A DNA stretch of 18,878 nt from Candidatus Bathyarchaeota archaeon (GCA_003601725.1 PIYJ01000015.1:1-18878), one strand, 5' to 3'; positions 1 to 7,980 are shown, counted from the first letter of the stretch. The notes: generated from the letters alone by a model not told the origin. A program made the numbers and translations.

Positions 1-54
1 CTTAAGCATCTCAGGGGTTCCGTAGCGGCCTGTATCTATGGGGAGAATGGGCAT
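1..54 (-). CDS. purB: Adenylosuccinate lyase, N-terminal fragment (runs off left edge)
   Basis: On the minus strand an ATG at 54-52 opens an 18-codon frame that leaves the window, reading MPILPIDTGRYGTPEMLK. The pattern P-I-D-x-G-R-Y-G-T-x-E-M is the conserved N-terminus of adenylosuccinate lyase in the fumarase/aspartase superfamily. That enzyme acts in purine synthesis, cleaving SAICAR and adenylosuccinate to release fumarate. An AGGCG element about 8 bases before the ATG could be a ribosome binding site. The gene is divergent from the HDAC-family gene that starts at 214. No catalytic residues lie inside the window, so the call rests on the N-terminal signature alone. Confidence 0.7.
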   Translation of the reverse strand, partial: MPILPIDTGRYGTPEMLK

Positions 55-213
55 TGCTTGTCGCCTCTGTTTTAATCTATATGCTGATGGGTATTTCGTA
101 TTCTTCATATTTAACCATTAAATGTGAAGATTCACTTGCCTTTGTGGTAAACGTGGAATAGATAAAGGAGGATTATTATTAACCTATAGGCGAAAAATGC
201 ATGAGATGATAGA

Positions 214-1282
214 ATGGAGAAAACAGGGATAATATTCTCCCAAGGATATCTCCTTCACAGAACCGGGGAGGGTCATCCAGAATCACCAGCAAGATTAAGA
301 GCTATTATGCGGGGAATCAAACGGTCTCGCTTGTTAGAAAGCGAACGATGCGTCCTTATTGAACCTCGAATTGCAAGCTAGCTTAGACGAGCTTAAGACG
401 GTGCATTCATCCAGATACATCAACATGATAAGGGAGTTCTGTAGACGCGGAGGCGGACTCTTAGACGAAGAGACCGGGACAGTAGTCTCGCCGGAAAGCT
501 TCACGGTTGCCCGTCTCGCAGCCGGCGGGGCAATAAAAGCTGTGGATATGGTGATGAAAGGAGAACTTAAGAACGCATTCGTTATCTCTAGGCCGCCGGG
601 TCATCATGCCAGCCGCGCTCATGCTTCCGGCCTTTGCATTTTTAACAATATCGCTTTGGCCGCTAAGCATCTCATAGATAGATTCTCGTTGAATCGCATC
701 TTAATATTAGACATAGATGCTCATCACGGTAATGGAACGCAGGAAATCTTCTACGATACAGATGAAGTCTTATATATCAGCCTCCACGAGGACCCTTCGG
801 AATTTCCAGAATCCGGATTCATTCATGAAGTTGGCAAAGGAGAAGGAATGGGGTATACTGTTAATATTCCACTTCCTTTCGGAACGACGGATTCAGCTTA
901 TTGGAAAGCAGTAAAATCCATAGTGATGCCGATAATTCGGCAATACAGACCCCTGTTCATTTTGGTTTCAGCAGGATTCGACGGATACTTCAGGGACACC
1001 CTCAGTGAGCTTTCACTCTCCGCCTATATTTATCCGAAGATCTTCCAAGCTATAATGAATTCAGCGCATATAATCAGCAGAGACAGGCTCGTAGCAGTGT
1101 TAGAGGGTGGTTATCGCACTCGTTTTTTGAGGAATATAATTCCAGTGATTATATCTCGGATGGCGGGCGGGGAAGCTAAAATCCGAGATAATCGTCCTTT
1201 CTTCAATATGGAAGCTCAGAGGATGGCAGAAAAAATTATTGAGGAGGTGAAGGAGACTCAATTGAGGTTCTGGGAGTTGTGA
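214..1282 (+). CDS. Histone deacetylase / acetylpolyamine amidohydrolase family protein, frameshifted near 376-382
   Basis: Zinc-dependent deacetylase of the arginase/deacetylase superfamily (AcuC/HDAC-like). In archaea its substrate may be acetyl-lysine proteins, acetylpolyamines or other small acetylated amines; this cannot be decided here. The ATG at 214 gives a typical N-terminus (GHPESPARLRAI, then VLIEPRIAS) but meets TAG at 379-381. The rest continues one base later, from about 380, as SLDELKTVHSSRYI. All active-site blocks are in that second frame: PPGHHA (tandem His, about 602-607), DIDAHHGNGTQ (zinc Asp and His), SAGFD (third zinc ligand) and LEGGY (catalytic Tyr). Skipping one base restores about 356 residues, the normal family length. 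A TTG at 359 opens the second frame but would lose the conserved HPESPxRL segment, so I do not accept it as the start. It converges on the ferredoxin gene with 25 bases between them. Confidence 0.85.
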
Positions 1283-1307
1283 TCTTTAAATGATTCTCTT
1301 TAAGGAG

Positions 1308-1499
1308 TTACTCTATGACTTCGATGGCGCTTTCTGGGCATTGAGACTCACATGTATGGCATGCAAGACATTCATCCATGTTTACTGGAGAGGATTTTCC
1401 TTCTACCAATTCGAAAACTCCGACGGGGCATACATCTACGCAGGTTCCGCAGCCAGTGCATTTATCAACGTCTACTTTTACCTCAACCAAATTGATCAC
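1308..1499 (-). CDS. Small 2x[4Fe-4S] ferredoxin
   Basis: A 63-residue protein with two CxxCxxCxxxCP clusters (CTGCGTCVDVCP and CLACHTCESQCP), the hallmark of low-potential bacterial-type 2[4Fe-4S] ferredoxins. It is a soluble one-electron carrier for oxidoreductases such as pyruvate:ferredoxin oxidoreductase; its partner is not encoded nearby. The longest frame starts at GTG 1499. An internal TTG at 1490 sits just after GGTGATC (1500-1494), a near-perfect match to the anti-Shine-Dalgarno, so the true N-terminus may be MVEVKVDVDK. The gene converges with the HDAC-family gene and appears monocistronic. Confidence 0.93.
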   Translation of the reverse strand: MINLVEVKVDVDKCTGCGTCVDVCPVGVFELVEGKSSPVNMDECLACHTCESQCPESAIEVIE

Positions 1500-1606
1500 C
1501 TTTAAGATTTCAATGAAATGGCATTTTGCGGAATAAAAGTTTTATGGAAGAATGAAATTACTGGTCAATTCCAATATTATATGATTTGAATATTCCGCGG
1601 CGATTT

Positions 1607-1753
1607 TTAACTGGAGTTTTGATTTCTGTTTTCCGATATTTGGAGGCTTATTTCTTCAAGTCTTTTTGAGATCTCTTCGAGTTTTTCTATGATTAAACAT
1701 AATTCCTTCTCATGCTGTGTGAGGGTTAATATTAAAAGATCAACGTAGCTCAA
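1607..1753 (-). CDS. Possible small coiled-coil protein, 48 aa, TTG start (uncertain)
   Basis: In the otherwise gene-free stretch 1500-1917 one minus-strand frame looks protein-like. From a TTG at 1753 it reads MSYVDLLILTLTQHEKEL and continues as a charged amphipathic helix with leucines at heptad spacing (LIIEKLEEISKRLEEISLQI), ending in a polar tail. The frame stays open upstream to about 1840 but has no ATG there, and the Shine-Dalgarno match before the TTG is weak. It could be a real short helical protein or the 3' remnant of a decayed gene. I do not recognise a family. Nothing else is visible in 1500-1917 apart from T-rich tracts. Confidence 0.35.
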   Translation of the reverse strand: MSYVDLLILTLTQHEKELCLIIEKLEEISKRLEEISLQISENRNQNSS

Positions 1754-1917
1754 TGGACCGGCATTTTTTAGTTTCTTCTCGGACTGCAGATGCTTTCCCC
1801 TCTGGATTGGTTTCTTGTCTAGATTATGTAAGAGTAGTGTAACCTAGAATCTCCGAGGATAAGTGACATCCCCCGCGTACTCATTATATAGATGTTGTCA
1901 ATTAAAAAATGAGAAGT

Positions 1918-2739
1918 CTATTTGGTCATCTGAGCAATGAGGAACCAGACAAGCTTTCGTAACACGGGGTCATTGGAGAAGATCGCTTTGTCCTTTTCAG
2001 ATTTTAAAAAGTAACTATTTGGCTGGAGATAGGACATGAGTAGTTGATCATCATCTATGGATAATATGATTAAGGGAAGATGGAAATCGGTCTTTTCAAT
2101 ACTGCACAGATATTTGAGTTCTCGAATTAGATGCTTATTGTTAGGCCCATCAGTGGTTGTGATCTTGATTTCCACCGAGCGATTTACTAATTCATCAAAC
2201 ATCTTGTTGAACATCTTATACAAGAGAATCAATCCATTCTCATTGGTTACTATCCGAACGGACTTTTTCGCTTTAGCCAGCATTTCTTGAATCTTTTTTA
2301 GGATCTCCTCTCTTCCGCTGATCGTCCACATTAAACCTCGACGCATGCTCTCCCGTGTCTTCGCTTTTCTGAAGGCATCCTCTAACGTTGAAATGAGGGA
2401 GCTGAGACTTTGAACAGTATCTTGATATGTTTGAAGATATGATCTCAAGGCAACGTTAGGCGGAGTGGGAGAAAACCTCCTAGGCTCTCCCGGAATTTCG
2501 GTGACAAGACCCATATCGATCAGTTTTTTGAGAACGCTGTATACCTTGGTTCGGGGAACCCCGCTAAAAACACTTAGAGTTCTCGCCTTCGATTGTCCAA
2601 GCTCAATTAAAGAAACGTAAATCTTTGCTTCATACTCTGAAAGTCCCAGATACTCGCAGAGTCTCTGCCAAGTAGCATTGACAATGAGATTGCTTTTCAC
2701 TTGAGTCCCCTTAGCCCAACGGATGAAAACCACCGTCAT
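1918..2739 (-). CDS. TrmB-family transcriptional regulator
   Basis: This 273-residue protein has an N-terminal winged helix-turn-helix (about residues 25-92) with the TrmB pattern: LGLSEYEAKIYVSLIELG, a recognition helix around VPRTKVYSVLKKL, and a wing with GLVTEIPGEPRRFSPTPP. Residues 100-130 form a linker helix. The remainder (130-273) resembles the C-terminal effector domain of TrmB proteins. TrmB regulators in archaea commonly control sugar uptake and use, which fits the glycosidases in the window, although no target gene is adjacent. The ATG at 2739 lies about 25 bases after a TATA-like CTTATTATT, which suggests a nearly leaderless transcript. An internal GTG about 14 codons later is an alternative start. 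An inverted repeat at 2747-2761 may be an operator. Confidence 0.85.
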   Translation of the reverse strand: MTVVFIRWAKGTQVKSNLIVNATWQRLCEYLGLSEYEAKIYVSLIELGQSKARTLSVFSGVPRTKVYSVLKKLIDMGLVTEIPGEPRRFSPTPPNVALRSYLQTYQDTVQSLSSLISTLEDAFRKAKTRESMRRGLMWTISGREEILKKIQEMLAKAKKSVRIVTNENGLILLYKMFNKMFDELVNRSVEIKITTTDGPNNKHLIRELKYLCSIEKTDFHLPLIILSIDDDQLLMSYLQPNSYFLKSEKDKAIFSNDPVLRKLVWFLIAQMTK

Positions 2740-2746
2740 TCAACTC

Positions 2747-2768
2747 TTCGAGAGCTTCGAATAATAAG
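2747..2768 (-). promoter_or_regulatory. Putative TrmB-gene promoter with inverted-repeat operator
   Basis: Read on the minus strand, a TATA-like CTTATTATT (2768-2760) is followed immediately by the inverted repeat TTCGA-N5-TCGAA (2761-2747), which ends 8 bases before the ATG at 2739. A repressor bound here would cover the expected transcription start. Autoregulation by the TrmB-like protein is inference. Confidence 0.4.
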
Positions 2769-2874
2769 CCTAATGTAACTGTTCAAAGCGGATATTCGGC
2801 GACATTCAAAAACTTGTGACTTTAAACAGTCTGACAAAGCGAAAAAGACCGATAATTTCAGAAAACTCATGCTT

Positions 2875-2943
2875 AAAACGCGTTTTCATTTTTCTTATAA
2901 GAATTCTTTTATTGTTTTATTCGGAATCTGATTCAAAATCAGA
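2875..2943. repeat. Cluster of short palindromes between the TrmB and membrane-protein genes
   Basis: Three perfect palindromic elements lie within 70 bases: AAAACGCGTTTT (2875-2886), TTCTTATAAGAA (2892-2903, containing a TATA-like core) and TCTGATT-CAA-AATCAGA (2927-2943, a 7-bp stem with a 3-base loop). The third could form a hairpin after the membrane-protein gene (stop at 2974), but no T-tract follows it in that gene's direction. The first two could be operator and promoter elements for a long-leader TrmB transcript. Confidence 0.4.
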
Positions 2944-2973
2944 AAATAAATTCGGAAAAAGGCAGCTTCATCT

Positions 2974-4224
2974 CTATACGTTTTCTTCTTGAAGCCTTAA
3001 AAGGATCTCTGATATTCTGCCTTCAGCTCGACTCTTTATGCGGTTGTATTCATCCATTAATCTCCGTCGAGCATCAGCAGAGATCTCCCCGCGCCTAAAC
3101 CTCACTTCAACACGTTCAATATCCATGTTTAAGGTTTCGATCTCGACCTCCGCCGTTTCAAGATCCCTCAGCATTTCCTTGTATCGATCAGCCACAGTAA
3201 CTATCTGATCTTTAAGCTCCGCTAATCGTTTATTCAACACCGCCAATCTTTGATCTAAAGATCTTTTTCTGAGCCTTAGCTTCCTTCTTGAGAGTTTACC
3301 GCTTCTGAATTGCTTCTGCAGAGATTGAATCTGCTCGGAGAGCCTTCTTTTTTCCTCATAAACTTCAACGAACTTCTTCAGGATGCTCGGAGAGACAGGT
3401 GTGACGACGGTTACAGGATGCAGAAACCTTTTGATAAAGAATAATGCGGCGCCGATTAAAGCGGCTAGACCCGTCCAGACTAAGGGTCTGAAGATCCTCC
3501 AGAGAATGAAGTATTGATACTCCAAAGTTATGTGGGAGGTTTGAAATTCTACGAGATTATCTTCTGTTAGGATAACTTTTACGGATAATCCTTGCCGCTC
3601 AACTTTGTAATTCGCATTTGAGAAGCTTTTCAGTTCCGCTCCTTCAGGTAGAGAGATAATCAATGAAAACTTTTTTACAATCCAATTTTCAGGTTTGACT
3701 AAATTCAACTCCAACGTGTAATCTTGCCAGCTTTTTTGACTGATGAATCTGCTTGACGGAAGCTTATATGTTATTAAGAATTCATTTCTTTCCTTCGGTT
3801 TTAATGGTTCTCTTAAAAAGATATCGATTTTAATGTGGTCTTCTTGAGGAGACGTGTCTATTTTGGTCTTAGAATAGTCTCCATACGCGTCTTGAACGGA
3901 AATGTCGCTGGCGTTAGCTGGTAAGATAAAAGTTACCTGGGAAATCACATCCGATTGATTGTTAAAAATTGAGTAATAATCGCTGCCTGAGATTCCGCCC
4001 CAAGCATCCAGACTGATCCTTCTACTCCACTCATCAATCATAAACGTCTCATTTGCCGCTAATCCAGGATTGCCCGGATTAAACATTAAAGATGGATTAA
4101 CAATGTGTGAACTGCATGAAGCTCCATAGGTGAGACTTATCCTTGAACCAGCAAGAATCAACAGTAAAGCTACAGAGATGAAAAGAATCTTCTTCTCAAC
4201 ATGCTTTCTATCCAACTTTATCAT
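2974..4224 (-). CDS. Membrane-anchored protein: extracytoplasmic beta domain, one TM helix, cytoplasmic coiled coil
   Basis: I do not recognise a named family for this 416-residue protein. The N-terminus (about 12-34) is a signal or anchor sequence (KKILFISVALLLILAG). Residues 35-235 are beta-rich with N-glycosylation sequons and read like an extracytoplasmic domain; stretches such as LREPLKPKERNEFLITYKL loosely resemble ribophorin-like ectodomains. A transmembrane helix spans about 247-265 (VWTGLAALIGAALFFI), followed by positively charged residues, which puts the C-terminus inside. Residues 281-414 are a long charged coiled coil containing two copies of a helix-turn-helix element with FRSGKLS (about 306-312) and FRRGEIS (about 376-382). 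It may couple a surface domain to a cytoplasmic scaffold. The ATG at 4224 directly follows GGG without a spaced Shine-Dalgarno. Confidence 0.75.
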   Translation of the reverse strand: MIKLDRKHVEKKILFISVALLLILAGSRISLTYGASCSSHIVNPSLMFNPGNPGLAANETFMIDEWSRRISLDAWGGISGSDYYSIFNNQSDVISQVTFILPANASDISVQDAYGDYSKTKIDTSPQEDHIKIDIFLREPLKPKERNEFLITYKLPSSRFISQKSWQDYTLELNLVKPENWIVKKFSLIISLPEGAELKSFSNANYKVERQGLSVKVILTEDNLVEFQTSHITLEYQYFILWRIFRPLVWTGLAALIGAALFFIKRFLHPVTVVTPVSPSILKKFVEVYEEKRRLSEQIQSLQKQFRSGKLSRRKLRLRKRSLDQRLAVLNKRLAELKDQIVTVADRYKEMLRDLETAEVEIETLNMDIERVEVRFRRGEISADARRRLMDEYNRIKSRAEGRISEILLRLQEENV

Positions 4225-4399
4225 CCCTAGACCGTTAGGCTACGTAACGTTTTGAAAAGTATGTTAATTTCCATCTTTTAAGTATGTCCCTTTAAATGGC
4301 ATGTCTGAAAGGCTCAGCATACCCTTTCCCAACGAAATCAACCATTTAAGAATCTATTTTTAATACTTTCTTTGCAGATATACGCCAAGGAGGGCTAAA

Positions 4400-4900
4400 A
4401 TGATGATTAAGAAAAGCATTGTCTATTTTGATGCTCCCGGCTCAGAAAATACATGTAAGGTCTTGGAGCTAGTTAAGAAACGCGCCGGGGAGACAGGGAT
4501 AGAAACCGTTGTCTTGGCTTCGACAAGAGGGAACACGGCTAAAAAAGCAATGGATGTCCTGAATGGAAATAAGCTAATAATCGTCGGGATAGGCCGGGAA
4601 AGATTTTCCGTAGATGCGATGAAAACTGCCCGGGAGAAAGGAATCCCAGTGATTTTCAGCAAGGAGACGGATTATCATTACCCAGAGGAAATGAAGATTG
4701 CCTTTAGACGGTTCGGACAGGGCATGAAGGTCTCAGTTGAAGATGTGGTGATTGCTTGCCGCAGAGGAGTCTTGAAAGAAGGAATAGACGTCATCTCGCT
4801 CGCTGGGTCTTCAAGAGGCGCTGACACCGCTATTGTCATCAGATCATCTAAGGATTTCTCCGCGGTGAAGATTAGAGAAGTAATATGCATGCCTAGATAG
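4400..4900 (+). CDS. Stand-alone pyruvate kinase alpha/beta (C-terminal) domain protein
   Basis: The 166-residue protein matches the C-terminal allosteric domain of pyruvate kinase (PK_C fold) without the catalytic TIM barrel. Indicative segments are MMIKKSIVYFDAPGSENT at the N-terminus, the central KLIIVGIGRERFSVDAM and the terminal VISLAGSSRGADTAIVI. Such single-domain proteins are common in archaea; their function is unknown, though ligand sensing is plausible because the domain binds effectors in full-length pyruvate kinase. GGAGGG at 4389-4394 gives a strong Shine-Dalgarno five bases before the ATG at 4400 (a second ATG follows at 4403). A TATA-like TTTTTAATAC lies near 4358-4368. It converges with the DUF2095-like gene, with only seven bases between the stop codons. 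Confidence 0.85.
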   Translation: MMIKKSIVYFDAPGSENTCKVLELVKKRAGETGIETVVLASTRGNTAKKAMDVLNGNKLIIVGIGRERFSVDAMKTAREKGIPVIFSKETDYHYPEEMKIAFRRFGQGMKVSVEDVVIACRRGVLKEGIDVISLAGSSRGADTAIVIRSSKDFSAVKIREVICMPR

Positions 4901-4907
4901 AGATGAT

Positions 4908-5252
4908 CTAGTATCCGGCTTGTTTAAGATAGTATCCATCTTCTTTTTTGGATCCGAAGCTTCTTATTCCCTTCTCTTTGAGCTGCCTTCTAAGGTGAGA
5001 AGCGTACTTCTCGCTGATTTCCTTTCTTTCTTCAAGATAATCAATTATCTCGTTTGCTTGCTCCTCATTATCACATCTTCTCAGAAAATCTATCACATCT
5101 GGATTGTATCCTCGAAAGCTCTTGGAAACGATCTTTTCTCCTGACTCGATATCCGACCTGACAGATGTGATGGTTACTCGATTATCCTCGTCGCTCATCT
5201 CCCTAGCCAAGTTAGGAAACATCTTCTTGAATTGCTTTTTATCTATTTCCAT
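4908..5252 (-). CDS. DUF2095-like small archaeal protein
   Basis: A 114-residue, highly charged soluble protein that starts MEIDKKQFKKMFPNLAREM and contains RGYNPDVIDFLRRCDNEEQA, a helix EIIDYLEERKEISEKYASHLRRQL and the C-terminal signature GIRSFGSKKEDGYYLKQAGY. This resembles the archaeal DUF2095 family, which has no known function; the assignment is from memory of the family pattern. There are no membrane segments and no metal-binding cysteine pairs. The ATG at 5252 has no clear Shine-Dalgarno, so a short-leader or leaderless transcript is likely. It ends seven bases from the convergent pyruvate-kinase-domain gene. Confidence 0.75.
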   Translation of the reverse strand: MEIDKKQFKKMFPNLAREMSDEDNRVTITSVRSDIESGEKIVSKSFRGYNPDVIDFLRRCDNEEQANEIIDYLEERKEISEKYASHLRRQLKEKGIRSFGSKKEDGYYLKQAGY

Positions 5253-5401
5253 TGATATGCATCGTCCAAGCCTAATCTTCGACTCGTCTATTTGTTATTC
5301 GATTCAGCATTAAAAGATTACTAAGAAAGAAATCATGCTTTCGACCGTTAGGATCACTTCATTTATGAATGTAATAAACCTCTGAAGGAAAACTTTCTAC
5401 A

Positions 5402-6730
5402 TCAGAAATAATTTTGCAATGAAACATGTTTAATGAATGTGCTAAAGATTTTTTCAGCTTTCTCAGGTGATGGGGTTAAAGGATCCAACGCAATCGCCTG
5501 TACGATGAGATTCTTTTCTTTTTCAAGGATTCCATCTACGAGGAGCTGGAACTTATCAAGATGCAGATTCAGCATGCTTGTGATTGCTTTGGGCAGCTGA
5601 AACATTCTGACGGGGACTAAGCCTTGCTCGCTTACTTGAATAGGCACCTCAACAAATCGCTCCGATGATACATCTCGTAAAGCCCCATTGTTCGGTATAT
5701 TCGCCGCCAAGAGCCTCGTCTCTCTCCTATTTTTTACAGCTGAAATTATGTCCATTGCATATTCTCCTGAAGGAACAATCTTGATCTCTTCTCGACCCTC
5801 AGCCATACGTAGGAGTCTTTGCATCCTTTCTTTCTCGTCCTCGGCAATCTCTCTCCTAAGAGTCTTATTCTCGTAATCTATGAAGCCGCTGATTCTCTTT
5901 AAGATCGGCCCATATTTCGGATCGTTAATCCAGTCATAGAGGTAATGAAAGAACTCTGAAGTATGTCTATCGCTTAGGGTTGGGGGAACCCCGAGGACTT
6001 TGTAAAGATCCCTTCCGATGAGATATGGATGATTAACTATGGCCTCTTCGTTTTTCTCTAAGAAGAGGGCATTCAAAAAATCCGCATATACACTTTCGCC
6101 TTCATACCTCATATCCACAGTCCATGTGAAATGATTTATCCCGGCTGCCTCAACATCCAATTTCTCTGCGTGGGGGATCCTCAGAATCTCCGATGCGAGT
6201 CTACGTATGTGGTGAACGCCGTGACAAAGACCAACAGTTTCTATCTTTGCGGTCTTCTCGATGGCTTCACATATGGGAGTCATGGGATTTGTAAAGTTCA
6301 TTACAAGAGCATGCGGAGAGAGATCTCTAATCTTTTCAGCTATGTTAATGATTGCCGGCATCTCAACAATACCTTTGAGTATGCCACTTGGGCCTACAGT
6401 GTCCCCGACTATTTCGACTGTCCCAAGCCGCAAAGGAACCTCAATGATCTCTTTTAGAGTTCTTAGATTTCCGCTTCTAATGGTTATAATAACGAAATCC
6501 GCATTTTCCAATGCCTCGTCAAGATTATCCGTGGCGTTAATCCTGAGTGACACTTTCTCGCGCTTAACGCTCCTTTCAACTATTCTCTTCATTATATTGA
6601 GTTTCTCTTCGTTAATGTCCATTAGAACAAGCTCGCTTTCCCACAGATCATTAACCCTAAAGAGATCCCCGAATAAGCCTAAGGTAAAATGGCTACCCGC
6701 CCCAATTATGACTATTTTGGTATAATCCAT
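5402..6730 (-). CDS. Glycoside hydrolase family 4 enzyme, CHGV type (candidate alpha-glucuronidase)
   Basis: GH4 enzymes cleave glycosides by an NAD+- and Mn2+-dependent oxidation-elimination mechanism in the cytoplasm. This 442-residue protein has the N-terminal Rossmann motif VIIGAGSH (residues 7-14), the NFTNPM block with Asn148, the metal-binding Cys169 in GLCHGVHH, and His200 in AAGINHF, the second metal ligand. All key residues are present and the length is normal. The tetrad after the metal Cys is CHGV; from recalled literature, CHGx is associated with alpha-glucuronidase-type GH4 members, CHEV with alpha-glucosidases and CHSV with alpha-galactosidases/galacturonidases. Uronide cleavage is therefore my best guess. 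The ATG at 6730 has no Shine-Dalgarno, but a strong TATA box sits 32-43 bases upstream, so the leader is very short. It is not co-transcribed with its upstream neighbour on close spacing. Confidence 0.9.
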   Translation of the reverse strand: MDYTKIVIIGAGSHFTLGLFGDLFRVNDLWESELVLMDINEEKLNIMKRIVERSVKREKVSLRINATDNLDEALENADFVIITIRSGNLRTLKEIIEVPLRLGTVEIVGDTVGPSGILKGIVEMPAIINIAEKIRDLSPHALVMNFTNPMTPICEAIEKTAKIETVGLCHGVHHIRRLASEILRIPHAEKLDVEAAGINHFTWTVDMRYEGESVYADFLNALFLEKNEEAIVNHPYLIGRDLYKVLGVPPTLSDRHTSEFFHYLYDWINDPKYGPILKRISGFIDYENKTLRREIAEDEKERMQRLLRMAEGREEIKIVPSGEYAMDIISAVKNRRETRLLAANIPNNGALRDVSSERFVEVPIQVSEQGLVPVRMFQLPKAITSMLNLHLDKFQLLVDGILEKEKNLIVQAIALDPLTPSPEKAEKIFSTFIKHVSLQNYF

Positions 6731-6761
6731 GTTAACTAAATTGTAGAGAAGTTGCTTATTA

Positions 6762-6773
6762 CTTTTTTATAAG
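6762..6773 (-). promoter_or_regulatory. TATA box of the GH4 (CHGV) gene
   Basis: On the minus strand the sequence CTTATAAAAAAG is a near-ideal archaeal TATA box 32-43 bases upstream of the ATG at 6730. It predicts a transcript start around 6740 and a leader of about 10 bases or less. Confidence 0.6.
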
Positions 6774-6846
6774 ATAATAAAAAGAGTAAAAGGAATTCGA
6801 AGATGATTCTTTAAAAAAGGCAGGAAAAATATATGTTAGATCGACC

Positions 6847-7980
6847 TTATGGCCACCCGTGCCTATTACCGCTACTGCCGCCTTTCCCCAATCCTCTTCC
6901 GCTGTTTCCAGGTTTATTCTCTGTCTGATTCTGTTTCTGAGATTGACTCTGGCTTTGGCTCTGACCGCCCCAAGATTCATGACTTCTCCACTGATGCAGA
7001 TGCTTCGTCAGGGCTCTATCCATTCTCCAGAAGGTTTGGCTTATTTTCTGGAGCTCAAGCAACGTCTTCTTGATATTCTCAGCTTTACCGCGTGCTGCCA
7101 TAATCATCTTCAGCAGGTTTTCTTTGAACTCTGTTTCGTTCTTATAGCCGAGTTCCTCGAGGACAGCTGAAACGTTGACTCCCATCTTCTTAGCCAGCGC
7201 AATCTTCACCAGTATTCTCCGACTGGATCTCTCCATGTTGTTTAGAAACCTATCCATTCTCTTCCAGATCATCATTCTAGCTTCCTTCCTAAGAAGCTGA
7301 TAGGCTTGGCTGATCAATTGATTCCCTCGAGCGAGGTTATGAGCGACCTCTGTTACGTTGCCCTCGGCAAGCATCTCCTTGGCGGCTGTTATGTTTAGAT
7401 ATTGTTTTGCTTCGTTCAAGAGACTCGTGACGTTCTCGTTAATAAGAGGAAGCATCTCTATCCGTTCAATTCTGTCAAGGGCTCGCTGCATTGCGACTAT
7501 TAGTCCCCGTGCAATTCCACTGTTATTCAAGGCAGCCACATGCTTTCCTATTATGCGGTGGATTGCTCTGTAAACTTCTCTAAAGGTCTTCATAGCTTCG
7601 GTGACATTCGCGATCGCGCCTTCGTAATCGCTTGCGTTTATTGCTGCGGAGGCCTCGTCTAGAAGATCTGTCGCATTCCTGAAGAGTGCAACATTTCCTT
7701 CAAGGTCGCTGAGCAATCCGTCGTCTTCAAGCACTCCTATGAGTGTCTCATTATCGTAAATCTTTTCTATGAAGAACTCGATGCGCATTGCAGTTCTATT
7801 TGCGATCTCCAGCATCCTTTGCGCTCTTAACGCGATGGCAAAATCATTCGGCTTCGTATTTACTGCATCTTCAGTTTGGTCTGTTGCATCATCTTCAGCG
7901 GCAAATACAAGAAACGGAGCGGCTGAGAATAAAAGCATCGACAGGAGGAAAAGCGTTGCAGCTTGACGGCTCTTCGTCAC
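6847..7980 (-). CDS. Secreted helical protein, sequon-rich, with Gln/Ser-rich tail
   Basis: The family is not recognised. The chosen start is GTG 7980, because GGTGAT (7992-7987) is well spaced from it and the resulting protein begins with a clear signal peptide (MTKSRQAATLFLLSMLLF, cleavage near VFA-A, about residue 27). A longer frame to 8097 adds 39 residues that would bury the signal. The mature part is helical (ALRAQRMLEIANRT, NLARGNQLISQAYQLLRKEA) and carries about twelve N-x-S/T sequons, consistent with a heavily N-glycosylated cell-surface protein. The last 40 residues are low complexity: alternating QS dipeptides, then Asn/Gly/Lys-rich sequence ending NRHGWP. No second membrane helix or lipobox is seen. 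It precedes the CHGV GH4 gene on the same strand with a 116-base gap and a separate promoter. Confidence 0.75.
   Translation of the reverse strand: MTKSRQAATLFLLSMLLFSAAPFLVFAAEDDATDQTEDAVNTKPNDFAIALRAQRMLEIANRTAMRIEFFIEKIYDNETLIGVLEDDGLLSDLEGNVALFRNATDLLDEASAAINASDYEGAIANVTEAMKTFREVYRAIHRIIGKHVAALNNSGIARGLIVAMQRALDRIERIEMLPLINENVTSLLNEAKQYLNITAAKEMLAEGNVTEVAHNLARGNQLISQAYQLLRKEARMMIWKRMDRFLNNMERSSRRILVKIALAKKMGVNVSAVLEELGYKNETEFKENLLKMIMAARGKAENIKKTLLELQKISQTFWRMDRALTKHLHQWRSHESWGGQSQSQSQSQKQNQTENKPGNSGRGLGKGGSSGNRHGWP

Noticed and set aside
359..385. TTG 359 as the real start of the HDAC-family protein
   Set aside because: It would drop the conserved HPESPARL segment, which is present just upstream in the other frame.
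1290..1505. Plus-strand open frame of 71 codons
   Set aside because: It is antisense to the ferredoxin gene, whose two cysteine clusters are unmistakable; the plus-strand translation has no family pattern.
2927..2943. Hairpin TCTGATT-CAA-AATCAGA as an intrinsic terminator
   Set aside because: No T-tract follows it in the direction of the upstream minus-strand gene, and archaeal terminators rarely need a hairpin.
6849..7170. Plus-strand open frames opposite the secreted helical protein
   Set aside because: They lie antisense to a frame with a signal peptide, Shine-Dalgarno and regular helical sequence, and their own translations have no domain.
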